Below, in pieces: positions 49,442 through 62,386 of a stretch of 64,000 nucleotides of DNA. The stretch spans positions 211,761,876 to 211,825,875 of the forward strand of contig NC_084663.1 of NCBI RefSeq assembly GCF_028389875.1, read 5' to 3'. The notes below the pieces were generated by a model that saw only the letters and a list, made by a program, of their open reading frames with translations, was not told where the DNA came from and searched no databases. How positions within the stretch are numbered: the stretch's first letter is position 1; every line of letters begins with the position of its first letter. The DNA is from Rhea pennata. Its lineage: Eukaryota; Chordata; Aves; Rheiformes; Rheidae. A program made the position numbers and the translations under genes.

Positions 49442-51262
49442 CTGGCAAACATGATGCAAATTCACATGTCGGTTTGATTGCTGGAAGTTTTATCTAAGAG
49501 GTGGGTGGAAGGACGCTATATGGTAGGTCAGGATGATTTATTTGACATAAGTCAGATCTGATAAGGCAACACACCACAGAAAGGGCAGGTTGCTTCTGCT
49601 CAACAGATTGGCATGGGTGCTCTTCTTGCAGCTGAACAGAGTCAGTTAAGACCGGGCAAGATGTCAGTGAGGACTCTGCTTTCACTAGATTGCGTTAGTA
49701 GAGTCCATATAGCTTTTCATCCCACCATGACAGGAAAACATAGCTATGAGGCAGTGTTAGTAGGTCCTTTGAAGGAGCCTTTGATTTTTTGTGCTCTGTA
49801 TGAATGTTAAAAAATCTCACAGTGCTTTAATGGAAAGAATGACCCAGGTGTTTTGCCCTAAGGTATCTTTCTCATCAGCAGTGAATAGGTAGCCTCGAAC
49901 CAATTGACTATCATCCTCAACATTACAGGCATTAATGTCCTAGTATTGTGATTGTCTGTTGCTAAAAGTCACGACAAGTAACCTCAAAAAAACTGATGAA
50001 AAGCAATGATGTGCAAGCCTGGGAAGTGTGTGCATGCATGGACAGCTGCAGACTGAAGTGGCTAGCAATACATTTCCACTCTTGTTAATTATATCTGCTT
50101 CATGGTGAATGCTCTGTCCACTTCTTCATTGGCAAGACTGGGACGAGCGCCCAGGAGTCTGACACCCAGCCCCCCCGAGTCTACCAAAATAACCCTGAGA
50201 TCTGCAGTGAATACGAAGTGCTCTAGCTTTACTGACTTCAGCATGCCCTCTGAAGCACTCAAGAAATGAGTTCACACCCATAACGGGGTCCTACCGCTGA
50301 ATTTATGAGATTGAAAAAAGACTTCTGTCTCTGGTAGCTGTTGAGTCTGATTTATTAAATTCAGGGAAAAGGCATGTGTATATCAGTTGTCTTTTTCACA
50401 GATGCAAAAAGGAAACTTACTCCAAAGTAGCTTTTAATGAAAATAAAAGTACTGCTTTAGTTGCTTGGGGCACAAAGCAAATGACAGCCTTAAAGAAGGT
50501 GTCCCCTTAGTAATATTTCACCTACTGTCTCATTATAAAATGATTGAAATATCAAGGTCAGTCAGGTTTAAGATGCTGAAGACCCTGTCAACACAGTGGG
50601 AATGCAATGCAGTTTTCACAGATACATTCTCAAGAACAAATATGATTTAGATATATACGTGCAAAAGAAATCTAACCAGGTGTGTAATTCTAGAGAATCA
50701 CAATTAAGCCTTCAGTATCCCACTGCTTGGATTTTGTAATAAACATCAAGATACAACATCAGAAAAGGAGGAACAGGAATATAGTAGACAAACCCCAAAA
50801 GAAAAACTTCCCTTTTTGAGAGAAAGATGCTTCTGCTAAAAATGTACATAAATGTATGACTTCTTAATAAGGGTATGTAGTTCATTACCCTCTGCAAATT
50901 AACCATATCTAATCATATATTTCCTAAAAAATAAAATAGCACGTTGCATCTGTTAGTCTTCATTCAAATACAAACCAAATATGCATGAGTACTGTAGTAT
51001 AAACTGTTCCATCTGTTTTCATGAATGTATAGTCACGCCGGTCACCCCCCCACACACAACAGAAGGGTCTTTCGCTCTTAGCATCTGTCTTCACTGAAGA
51101 GTTAGCTTTGGGTAACTGCATTTCAACTGGAAGTAGCCAAGCTGGAGTAAGAGCAGCCGCACTGTAAAATAACTCTTCTGTCGCGGTGCCCACACTGCCC
51201 TGGTTATCAGACAGGTAGCACTTTAGCACCGATAAAAGTCAGTCTCATAGCTGGGTTCATTG

Positions 51263-51400
51263 TCATGGTTTCAGCTGGATTCCCCTTCTGGCTTGTCAAG
51301 CTTCACCTCCTAGCACCCCAGTGTGCTTCTTGGTTTGGAGAAAACTGCAGAGCTTTTGGAGCTCTTCTGCAGCTCACACCAGTTTGCTCAGGTTACCAGT
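51263..51400 (+). mobile_element. Possible fragment of an avian endogenous retroviral LTR
   Basis: TGTCATGGTTTCAGCTGG at 51263 resembles the 5' border I recall for some bird ERV LTRs, which begin with TGTCATGGTTT. The following sequence is not recognised, no polyadenylation region or matching CA end with target duplication was identified, and no retroviral coding remains nearby. This is a weak call on one motif. Confidence 0.25.
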
Positions 51401-52624
51401 AACATGGCTGTTGCAGTTGTTACATTTACCACGTCCTTCTGGACCAACAGGATGTTTCTTCTCTTGGTCTTTGCCTTATCTTGGCCCACTGACAATGCAC
51501 CAAAACATCAAAATGATAACTTCATAAAACAGCCAAGTTCCTAAGCTGTGACGGACTCCCTCGAGCTACAAAAATCAGGTCCTGAAATAGCAGTGAGCGT
51601 GGGCGTATCTTAGGGACTGGTGACCAGCTGAACAAAAAAAGGTGCCACGGAGAGAGAGACCTGTCCCGGCTGGCTGCTGGTCCCAGCGCTGTCGTCTTCA
51701 TTGGTCGTGTGTGTTCTTGCACATACTACACGCTGTACATCCTTATCAGCAGGATGGGTTCACAAAATATATGTCAACTGAAATTACCTTAAAAAGAGTC
51801 CCAGCACTCAGCTTCCCGCCTGCTTCTCTCCGACAGCTGCCTGTGCTCTGTAAAACACATCAGATGAAAGGTGCCGTAGAGCTATAGCACGATACTGTGA
51901 TTACATCTAACGGATGAGCAATCGTATCTAAACGGACCGGGGACTGAGCATCTGAAGCAGGAGGGGGTCCTTTGGGGACATCGTAACCGTGAAAGTAATA
52001 TAAAGCAGTATTTGTACTAGTGACTCTGAAATTCAACAGCAGTCAACCTAGTACTAGCACCCTTTTAAATACCATCATTCATTTCTTAGCAAACAGCAAT
52101 ATCCTGTAACCACATCAGGACTGAAAAGGGAAGGGAATTACACAGCACCCAAACAAGCACGCCAGAAGCAATTTTGGCAGGTAGGAACATAAAAAAGCAA
52201 ATTCTTGGGGAATTTCTAGCTGTTCTGAAAAATAATGACAGAGAGGAATCTTAAACAGAGGACAAGTAGCAGAGGACACAGGTGAGATGGTTTGGGGAAG
52301 CAGCATTCGGCTGCATGGCAGAGCAGCACGAAGGCCATGGGACCATAGTGCCCTTTTCACACCTGAAACCTCATGTTCTGGAAGAGAGTCCAGTCATACG
52401 CGTGGAGAAAAATCCCAGCGGGAAATCTTTCAGAATACCTTTGTGGTTTGTTTCATATTTGGGGAAAAAAAAAGAAAAGGAGAGAAAGAAAAAGAGAAAC
52501 AAACCTGCTTTGACCGTTAAAGACCACTCTGGGGAATAAGATAGTATAGAAGTAAGTGAAAGCAGTTGCCTAAGCATTTGTAAAAATTTCACTTAGTAGT
52601 AGAAAGCCATTGAGAGTTTTTTTT

Positions 52625-52652
52625 GGGGGGGGGGGTTATTTGTTCCCCCCCC
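52625..52652. repeat. G11 run followed by C8 run (inverted repeat)
   Basis: Eleven G, a nine-base spacer TTATTTGTT, then eight C. The G and C runs can pair as a strong hairpin, and the G11 strand is also prone to G-quadruplex aggregation and sequencing error. Confidence 0.9.
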
Positions 52653-53051
52653 ATTGTAAGATTATCTTTTCAATATGCAAAAAGAGCAGCAGGCTATCGA
52701 TTGGCCTTCCATTGCACCAAACTGATTTCCTGGACAAGCTCAATATCAATAACTCAAAATCTGGGAATAAACCAATAAACATGGACTGTGGTTGACCTTA
52801 ACTGCAACCTTCACACTATCTCTGTGGCAAAAGGGAAAAGCAAGCATTGAAGACGATAATGAGAGCTCTCGTTTTAGCGCATATTAATATGCACAGCCAT
52901 CAAACCCGCTTCCTGCTAGATTTTTCATTCCACGAGCAAATTGGATGAGGCTTAGAAGATCACAGGGCAAAATGCTCCTTTTGAGATCCAAGTGCCTCAC
53001 GCTTTAATAACCTCTTGCTGTGACTGAGGTATGTCTTCAGCAAAGGTGCTA

Positions 53052-53178
53052 ACAGGTAGTGGACTTGGAGTCAGGGGACCCAAATTCTCTTCTTGCTTCA
53101 GCCGCTTATTGTGCCAGCTTGCCCAGATCACTCCCTCTCTCCAGGCTTTCATTTCCTTCATAGCAGTATTGACTCTCA
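53052..53178 (+). mobile_element. MIR-like SINE
   Basis: GTAGTGGACTTGGAGTCAGG, then GGACCCAAATTCTCTTCTTG and CCCAGATCACTCCCTCTCTC followed by CAGGCTTTCATTTCCTTCAT are in the right order for the MIR/amniote SINE family (GGACTTGGAGTCAGGAGACC start and a CTCTCTGGGCCTCAGTTTCC core). Confidence 0.65.
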
Positions 53179-55097
53179 GCCTCTCTTCCCCTGCCACTTC
53201 CCTCGTTTTCTGATGAACATGACCAAGAAAAAAGAATTTAAACTGAAAAGGTTGCAAAAAATGGCAATTTGGATGACTGTGGCATAGGGGAGTCCGGGAG
53301 TCATATGAAGCCTGTCTGGGTTTCATCTATCACAGCAAGGATGGGGGCAGCAGGCAGGGGAAGGATATGATTGCAGCCTCTAAATAATCAGCCAGGTAAA
53401 CATCAGGGAGGAGCAGAGGTCTTTAAGCTAAAAGATGATGTTGGAACAAGAACAAATGACTACAAATAAGCCAAAAATAAATTTAGACAGGAAAGTAGGT
53501 ATTTTCTAACTGTTTACAGAATGAGGTCTGGAATTTCTTTGCCATGAAATTAGACAAAAAAAAAATGTAACTAGTTCTAGGAACGGTATTTACACGGTTG
53601 TGAGCAGGCTTGTATGAGCTGATGTCTCTCATATTTGAGGGATAGAGCTGCTGACTTTGAACATCCCTCTTAATCCCAAGTTCCACTTTCATTTCTGTGT
53701 CACCCTAGGGCTGCAGTATGCTGCGTAATGTGCCAGGGAGAGCTGTGTCACACAGGTCACTTCTTCATAACAGCAGCACCTGCTTTAATACACTACCAGG
53801 TCGTAGGACTGAGAGTCACTGTGGCTGGAATGCATGAAAAATAGCCGTATTTGAAGGCTTTCTTTCTGTGTGTGACAGCAGAGGGCCTTTTTTAATTGTA
53901 AGCTATTCCAGACAGAGAGGATGGCATTGCTCTCAGCACGGGAATACAAAAACAAGGGAAATTTGAAAGCATCTTGAAATCCATCCAGCAAAGTGCTGTT
54001 ATCCTTTTAGTTTGTGGGTTTTTTACCTTGCTACAAATTCAAGCCATTCAATGGAAAGTCAGAGCCCTACTGGGCAAAGTGCAGCTCATTTCACGTTAAG
54101 GAACAATCCTTGCCCCAAAGGAATTACTGTGCTTGCCAGAGGAAGAGATTTGCACATGGGGAGCTGAAGCAGGCCTTCGAATTAGCCTTCTATTTCCCAA
54201 ACTGGCCTCAGCCCTTACAAACTCAATCATACTTTCAGCTTCTCTGAAAAATAAGAGCAATTGAGTCTGAAGTCAGAAACCAAAAAAATGGTAGGTTTTT
54301 TTTTTTTGGTAGACTTGTAAAATGTTGGTGCTCTGATTATTACATCTTTGACTCCTAGAGCCAACCTATCACCTTTGCCGTGTGTCTCTTTTCGTGTTTC
54401 GTCAGCAGTCAGAGACACTTTTGATCTACTCTGAGACTGAACAAAGTAAATGATTTTAATGTGCCTCCGCTGAGCAGAGCCATCTGGCCAGGCACGATGC
54501 AGTATAAGGCTGAGACAAAAATGTGATTCTCAGTTTTCATATTTCATAAGGCTTTAATCCAGTCACTTACTATTTCATGCTTTTCTTATACTTTTTTAAA
54601 GCTATCAGTCTACATATTTTTGTCTTCCTTCCTTCAGCATGGATGCTCTCTGCTGAACAGAATTGCCATCACCCCTGCCTGCTGTCTTCCTTGATAATGA
54701 TGGCTCAGTATTTATACCTAACATTTGCCCTCAAAACTTTTGACACAGGATAAGAGAGCAAAACAATTAAAACATAATATTCTGCTACATGATGATAATT
54801 TTCCCTCATTGGTGAACATTAGGAAATGGCATTATTGTAAAGACCCAATTACCTTTTTTATGAGCATTGTATATTTGGAAAGTAATAAAACAGAGTTATA
54901 AAACTCAGATGATTAGGAATCTCAGAGATGTTCTGCATGTTAAGAGAGGGGGGAAATATTCTTTTAATTGCATCTGAGCACAGCCCAACCAGCGAATAGT
55001 TACTTTCAAAGCAATAAACATTACCTGGGAAGCAATAAAAGGAAATGCAGGAAAGTTATTTGATGGATGATTCCCAGCAGACATAAGGCAAAAGAAG

Positions 55098-55285
55098 GGA
55101 ATGTGGTTTAGTGGTTAGAATAACAGCCTAGCTGTCAGGAGTCCTGCCATCTCATCCAAGCTGTGAAGCTGACTTACTAGATGCTCTTGGGTTCGACTTA
55201 TCATTTTATTCAGTGTTAAATTGGGTCAATAATACCAAAAGAACTGATGTGACACTAAATATGTAAGCGTTTGTCAAAGGCGTTG
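55098..55285 (+). mobile_element. MIR-like SINE with tRNA-like head
   Basis: The head GAATGTGGTTTAGTGGTTAG and AATAACAGCCTAGCTGTCAG resembles a tRNA-derived box A region, followed by CTGACTTACTAGATGCTCTT, GGGTTCGACTTATCATTTTA and AAATTGGGTCAATAATACCA, matching the MIR core and tail words. It is the most complete MIR copy in the window, about 185 bp. Confidence 0.75.
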
Positions 55286-57466
55286 AAAGATAGGATGAAA
55301 GAACTCATTATAAATGCAAAGTACAAGCGACTGAAAAGCATGCAAGGTATTTTGTTGAAATCTGACTATGCAAAAATGTTGACATGAATGATAAGGGGCT
55401 AGGGAAGTTCCCATCATCTGCAGGTCAAAGAGCAGCCATTTAATTTTACCAGGAAAAGCACAATACATCGTTAGTTTCACCTCTTGGATCATTTAGTGAA
55501 GTCTCATCTCGCTTCCAATGATTTTCATAAAGTTTCCATTAGTGCTACATCCTGAATCTGCATGACTCAGTCCTGCATGGTGTCCAGTCAAATACCACGT
55601 TCTTCCTTGCTTAGATGATTTTTAAAGAGCAGAGGCAGAGCAAGAGAGCAGAAAGTATGGAAGAGGGATACGCAAAAGTTGTTAAGAGGGAGCGTCCTTG
55701 CAAAGTGATCTAGAAAGCTGAAATCAGAACAATAACATTTGATTCATTAATGACCACGAACTGCGCCACGTGGAGGGTCCAGGGGACATTTTCAGGGAGA
55801 TCGGTCAAAAAGGCAACCCCTAGAAAGTGATTTTTTTTTTCTATTCTTACATGCCTTTGAAAATTATTCTGTTACCGTATCCTTCAAGGCCCAGGGCATT
55901 GTACAGGGCCCCGGGACACTGAGCAGTGGTTGTTACCCCATTAGTAACCTCCGCTCCTGGAACTGTTATGGAAGCACTGGTGAGCACTAATAGAGAACTG
56001 CAGCTTTAGACACCATAGCTGAGTGACAAAGATAAATCTTTTGAGAGCTGCGAAGAAGAGCAATGGTTAGAAATAGCTAAATTCAAGTCCATCCTTTACG
56101 CTGGGCTGATATTCTTGTTGGACTGAAAGGTTGATTTTTTGCAAAAACTGGAAAAATGTGACCTCTGGCTGTCCTTTCCAAGCACATGGAGGCCATTTAA
56201 AAGTGCAGAACAGAGCTGCATGGTCCCCTCAAGAATATACATCTGAGAGAAGGTATGTCTTATCATTCATGGGATACAAAAAAAAAATGGCTTTAGTGTC
56301 AAATTGCATTAGGTAACTGGTTACTTTTTCATCCATACAAACTCCTATACAAGTCTAGAAACAAAACTATTTTTAGATGCACTGGAGCTATTTGTCCTCA
56401 TTAGCTAGCCTTAGCCAGGATCTGGGTGGAGAACATATTTCTTAAATATTATTTTTGCTCTACATAACTCATTTCACAGATACCAGAACTCACTCAGGAT
56501 ATGAAAAACATGAGCAGCTTCAGATGGACTTTTTCTTCCCCAAGTCCAGCCTGTGATCTTCAGGGACAAACACTGTTCATAAACTAATTAGATCATTTCC
56601 TTCCAGCCTGGAAGAAAACAAGAGTGTAAGAATGCTTGATTTTTCCAGGTTTTCTATTACTATATAAAAACATTTATTTCCCTTAATTATAAAGAAATTT
56701 GACTAGGGTTAAAACATGTCTTTATATGTGGTTACTTGAATCTCAGAGTTTTATTCTGTCATGCCCACGCAGGTCTGTGAGTACTCGACATAGTAGGTGT
56801 CTGTACATGCCTTGGGGTCTAGTGCTTGTACCACTGTTGAGGGAGAAATATTCTGTTCAAGGCCCCTGAGATATGTTTTGAAATCATCTGGGTTTGTCCT
56901 TTCTCACGAGTACTCACACACTCTAATATAAGCCCTCCAGCAGTTTCAGTGCAAGACATGACACCCTGGAGGTCTCTGTCCTTCTCCAGTGACCACACTG
57001 GAAGCTGAGGACCACTACTACTATCTTTAACTTTCAGTTAACTGCATGTAGTTAGATGGCATAAATCTGTGCCTTATCGCTGTTGATCTCACCATGATAT
57101 AAGCAAGAGCTTAAAATTAGGCATAGCTGAAGTTCTCTGCAACGTCAGGACCTTGGAGTATAATGCTACAAAATGCCAAAAACCTTTATGGTTCATTTAA
57201 TCATCCGGAGCGTAGGATATTCAGCATTTTGCCAAGCTGGGCCTCTCCAGCTGTGTTATATTGGTTTTGATTGCTTTTAGTTCACTCATGTTCATGCCCT
57301 GTTTCAATTTGATTTGAACAAACACCAAGTCTCCAAAGGCGCTCCGCTGAGAACGCCACAATATACCCAGCTCTGTCTGGAAGTGGGTAAAAATATTTCA
57401 GCTGCGATTTTAAAGCGCACAACGGCTCGTATTCAACTATTGTTTCTGCATGTGGGGCACTGGCAG

Positions 57467-57536
57467 AGAAAAAGGTGACGAGAAAGGGGGTATAGAAAAT
57501 CAGGGAAAAGTCAACGGAGAAAAGGTGATGAGAAAC
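57467..57536. repeat. Imperfect duplication of a purine-rich unit
   Basis: GAGAAAAAGGTGACGAGAAA and GAGAAAAGGTGATGAGAAA occur about 48 bases apart in a purine-rich stretch. Confidence 0.7.
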
Positions 57537-58295
57537 CTAGAGAGCGGAGTAGAAGGGAGAGAAGAAAGCACGTAGCTTGATGGTTTACTCATTACAGTTG
57601 GTGGTAAAAATCCTATTGACTTTAATAGCACATGATCAGGCTTCCCCTGGGTAAAGTTAATATTGAATAGGAAGCAGCTTAGCTTCTGAAGGATTCTTCT
57701 GCTGCTACCAGCTGGAACCTAAAAATCCTATATAGGAGCAGACTTTTCATTGCCTTGTACTTAAGCTAGTCATATATTAGTAAAAAATCAGATTCAGAGT
57801 GGGTATAAAACGTTCAGTTTGATATAGGAGCTTTTTATCTCTATTTTAACTCACTTTGCACAGATATAAATGATTTCTCAAGTTGCAAAGCACCAGCAAA
57901 TCAAGTCTGAGCCTTTTTATTTTTCCATCAATGGCTCCTGGGCTACCTTGTGCTCCGCCAAATTAGCTCAGGATCTGGACAAGAGGAGTGAAGATTACAG
58001 GAGAGAAAAGGCAGGATTCATAAACACAGACTTGTTTTGCAGACCTGGCGGCGGGAGGGAAAAGCATGTAGCAGGTTTGCAGTCACTCAGCGTCCGCGAG
58101 GTTAAACTACCTTTTGCTGAAACGAGACGAAAACACCGCATTTGAATTATTTGCCTCAATAGTCGTAGATAGGGTGACTGAGTCCAGATTCAGTCTGCAT
58201 TCTTAAACCTCTGAGCAATTGTTGGCAAACCTTATCCGAGCACTGGGACGGCAACGAAACGTTTTTCAAACATCTGCTAGGGCTGTCTGATAATC

Positions 58296-58385
58296 ACTTT
58301 TTTTTCTTTTCATTTTTCTTTTTTTCTTTCTTTTTTCTTTTTTCTTTTTTCTTTTTTCTTTTTTTCTTTTTTCTTCTCTTTTTTT
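58296..58385. repeat. Long polypyrimidine tract, (CTTTTTT)n-like
   Basis: About 90 bases made almost entirely of T with regularly spaced C (units of C plus 5-7 T) on the plus strand, with one A interruption near 58312. Such strand-asymmetric mirror-like tracts can form triplex DNA and are unstable in length. Confidence 0.9.
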
Positions 58386-59439
58386 GTGCAAGGATTTTAG
58401 ACATAGAAATCCCTTTTGAAAGCTTCAAAACAGGAGCACGCCAGCCACCGAGTCCTCTACAGGAGTCGGTAACTCTGATTGCTTAATTGCATGGAGAGTT
58501 TGAGTCTCGGCTATCACCCCAGCTCATACCATTATTAAGATGATAGGGGAGCTGCAAACCAGGCTTATTATGCCCATGTTTTGTGATCCTCTGTGCTAAC
58601 ATTCCTAGGCAGAGCGCAGGAACAAAAATACTGGGTGTTTTCCCTCTTCTCCAGTAAAGTACAGGTGACAATAGCTGAAATAAGTTAATGAGAATTTGAG
58701 AAGTAGATACCTTCCTTGTTTCCTCAGCCTTTTCCACGGAGCCTATCTTGTTCTTGACTTTTTAACCTGATCTCTAGTACTGTGTGTTCTAGACATCATG
58801 TTCAACTCCAGAAGATGTCTAATTTTAGTAGATTATAATGTCTCTCTTAGATGCTCTTATGTCTCTTTAAAGAGGTGTTTTAAGCATTCAGTTGCATGTG
58901 AAGAGATTTAATGACCCCGTCTTCAACCTACTCAGGCTCAAGTATGAGTCTGCACATACAAAGAATGGAAAAATAAATATATATATTTCTGTGAAAAACA
59001 TAAAAGATTGCTGGATTCATTCAGTTAATGTAAATAATTGTCCTTTGTTCTCATGAATGTAATTATTGCCAACGTGTGAGATATTTGAAAGTCTGTATTG
59101 CTCTAAAGATTATCAAGTAATAATTGTGATTATGAACAGGCTTATGAATTTTTATACATACACACATATACATATTGGGATATATATAAAATCCTTCAAA
59201 AAGTTTGGATATTTCTAATTCAACTGAGGCTCTTCCCACATCATTTAGGGTTTTATGGGCTGTTAATTTTAATTTTCTCATTCATTTTGTTTAAATTGTT
59301 CATTATCTCATCACTGCCAGAGTAAGTTGAGGCTTGTTGAAAGCACTTGCTATGAAGTTATCTAACATCAGAGGCATTGAAAAGTTGAAGGCACTTGCAA
59401 AATTACTATAAATTTAATTTTCTAAGTTATTTGACATCG

Positions 59440-59458
59440 CCCCCCCCCCAAAAAAAAA
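59440..59458. repeat. C10 then A9 homopolymer junction
   Basis: Ten C followed directly by nine A, likely a slippage-prone site whose length should be treated cautiously. Confidence 0.9.
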
Positions 59459-60096
59459 TAACCCTGCATCCAAATGCCATTGTGGGGATGGTGAAGAAAT
59501 GCAGAGAAAAACATAGCTTCAGGTCCGTGCTGATTCTGCACAGTTAGTAAGTGCTGTGCTTCAACTGTCCCGGCATTTGCATAACTCTGTAGGCAACATG
59601 ACAGAGAAAAGAATAGTAAAGTGCGATTTATTTGTGGCCTTTTTCATTATTACAGAGAAAGTGATTTCACTATACCATTGAAAATGGATTTTTTTTTTAG
59701 TACAAAACTGGCCTGCTTTAGTGCATATTAAGACTTCACTTTTTAGCATATGTGAACTGATAAGTTTGCTCTTTTGAAGACTGTTGTTCTGGTTCAAACA
59801 AGTAATTGAGTTGATTTGATGCCCAAAGAAAAAATAAAATGAAGTATCATTTTAAGTCTGTTCCAGGTATATAATCTCAATCCTCAATTGTGAGATTAGC
59901 CCATCACTCAAAAATCCTGGCTTGTTATGCACTATCTTTCCTTTTCCATAAGTATAAAGAGGAATTTGCCCTTTTCCAGGCAGTGAGGGGATTTATTTCT
60001 TGTGAGTCCATGAAAGACATATCAGGAATTCTAGACTATTTCCTTTCTTTGCTACTGAATTACAGCATGACTCTGGAAAAATTATTTACATCTACA

Positions 60097-60165
60097 TTAC
60101 AGAATCACAGAATGGTTGAGGCTGGAAGGGACCTCTGGAGATCATCTAGTTCAACCTCCCTTGAC
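60097..60165 (-). mobile_element. CR1 LINE terminal fragment, antisense
   Basis: A short piece of the CR1 3' end in reverse orientation: ACAGAATCACAGAATGGTTG, then AGGCTGGAAGGGACCTCTGG, then AGATCATCTAGTTCAACCTC. Only about 70 bp are recognisable, but the match to the CR1 terminus is very close, indicating a relatively young, extremely truncated insertion. Confidence 0.9.
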
Positions 60166-62302
60166 AAAATAGAAACTTCTTCCAGAAGTCCTTGCTGTGT
60201 CACTGGATAGTGACATTTAAACGTATTAAGGCTAAACATAGGGTGGGCAAAGGGCTATATAGCTACTCCTACCTGACATGGCAATAGGAAGAGGAGAGGG
60301 ATAGAGAAGTCTCTTAAATTTCTCCTTCCGCAGCAAACCTCTCTCTGCATGTCCAGCCGGAGTTGGTACAAGGTGTATGAACAGCAGCAAAATGCTTTGA
60401 GATACGCTCAGCCATGCAAATTGTTGTGGTTATTAGCAGCTCCTGCATAAAAACATTCTGACTTCTTTTATCAATAACTTTCAGGGAAAGAAAGAAAAAG
60501 GCCAGTAAGCACTTCGGAGGAGAGAAAATGAATAAACGGCTTTTCTCCTTTGCCACACAAGGTGATATGTGAGGCAGGCAGCTGAATGTTGGGTGTGCAA
60601 GGCAGGTCCACCCACAGCCCCACCAGATCAGGCCATAGTCCATGGGGCATTAGGTGAGACTGTGCTTGCATCCCAGAGTCAAAGCAGTGTTAAATGGGAC
60701 GGTAACACTCCAAAGCTGTTGAGGTTATCTTGGCTATATGTCCAGCCATCAGCTGGCAGTAGGACAATGCCCATTGCTCTTGACTGCATGTTTTACTAAA
60801 AGATAAGGAAACACTGTAAGAATCAAGGTGTTGATTATATTATCCCCATAAGTTCATTTTTAACATGAGGCAAATACAGAATACTGTGTATGGACCTGCC
60901 TCATATTCTCATAAAAGCACTGTGGACAAGCCGTTGTTCTCTATATTCTTGCTTCTATTTCCTCCCATTTATTCATGACCTTTCTGACCTTACAGACCTT
61001 TCTTGTGATGCTACAAACATCCATGCACTTCACTGCTCTTCAGTTTTCCTAAATGAGGAATTACGGTGGAGAGGAGGAGTGGGTGAAGAAGAGAGTAAGG
61101 CAGTATTGGTTAGAATAGAGAAGCAAATAATTGGCTAAAGAGATGTTACACACCAAGAAGGTGCAAACTTTTGGGCTGTTCATGCTTACTATGAAATCTA
61201 CTGGTCTATGGTGTATCAGACAGGGCATCCTTGACTTTCTGCAAAAGCACAAGATCTACTCCCTCCAACAGCACTATCCAGAGAACAACCTCCCCTCTCC
61301 CTTCAGATTAGGCTGAATTTGCTGGGTTTCCATCCACATCAATCACAGTGGCATGTCATAAAGGAGCAAGGATGCTGTGAACCTTTTGGAGGGAAGGAGA
61401 CCCAGAAAGCTGCCTCACAGAGCTCCTACTAGAGCTCAGTGAAATCTGTGGCTCACAGCCTGATGGATCAGCCCATGATCTCAGTTGGAAAGGAGACTGG
61501 CGAGTCCAACATATCCTCTGACATAGGAAGGACTTCTGGGAGAAGTTTCTACTTTATCAACGTGAAGAGCTGCCCTTTTCCCCCCTCTCAGCTGGTTCCA
61601 GCCTGGCACACTGCAGGCACCATCAGAAGCAAATAATAAACAAGTATCAGGCAGGTTAGAAATACCAGTAATTCCATCTCTGACAGCAATAGTATGGCCA
61701 GATGGACAGCTAGTGGGCGATGCTTGATGGGATAGTTTCCTTGGGCAGCTATGTTTTAATGGAAGTCTGGCACAGCGGCCGTTTGAGCAGGCACCTCTTC
61801 TCTCCCAGCACCTCCTGGTAAACGCGAGGAAGTTTATCCTTGTTTCACACCAGGCTGCATAAAGTTTCTGAAGATATCTTGCATCCAAACTGGGAGGCAC
61901 ACATTTCAGGGGATTCCTGGGGAGCAGCTGACCTGTGGTAGCTCCTTACCCTGGAGTAAGTTTTTTGTGCTTCAAAGCATAACAGTTGTTCCAGATAAGG
62001 ATTATTAGTGCCGCACATTCAGACTTTGGACCTTTATATTAAGCATCCGAGCCTGTCACCTGAATTATCCTGTAAGGTACCTAAGTGCTGAATCAGATAC
62101 CTGAGCACAGAGCTTAGTCCTTAACAAGATATTCAGGTTGAAAGCATGATTTGTACCCTGCACAGACCATTTCGCTGCTATGATCCAGGCAGCCTGGACA
62201 CCAGCCAACTGGGTTTCCCAAATGGGAAAATCTGCAGACACCTAGACTCTTAGAAAAAAGAAAAGGCAACACTCTTGGATTTATTTTTATTATTTTTGTT
62301 CC

Positions 62303-62317
62303 TTTTTTTTTTTTTTT
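62303..62317. repeat. Poly-T run, 15 bases
   Basis: T15 at the end of a T-rich stretch starting near 62280, immediately before a conserved-looking block. Confidence 0.9.
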
Positions 62318-62371
62318 AACACTGGCATCAACTAGTTAGTGGCTGTTAATTAAGAAATGATCCCAGTAAAA

Positions 62372-62386
62372 GCTGCTGCTGCTGCT
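62372..62386. repeat. Short GCT trinucleotide repeat
   Basis: Five GCT units in noncoding sequence inside a block that looks conserved. Confidence 0.85.

Noticed and set aside
55098..55120. tRNA gene suggested by GTTTAGTGGTTAG
   Set aside because: It lacks a complete box B and cloverleaf; the region is better explained as a MIR-type SINE.
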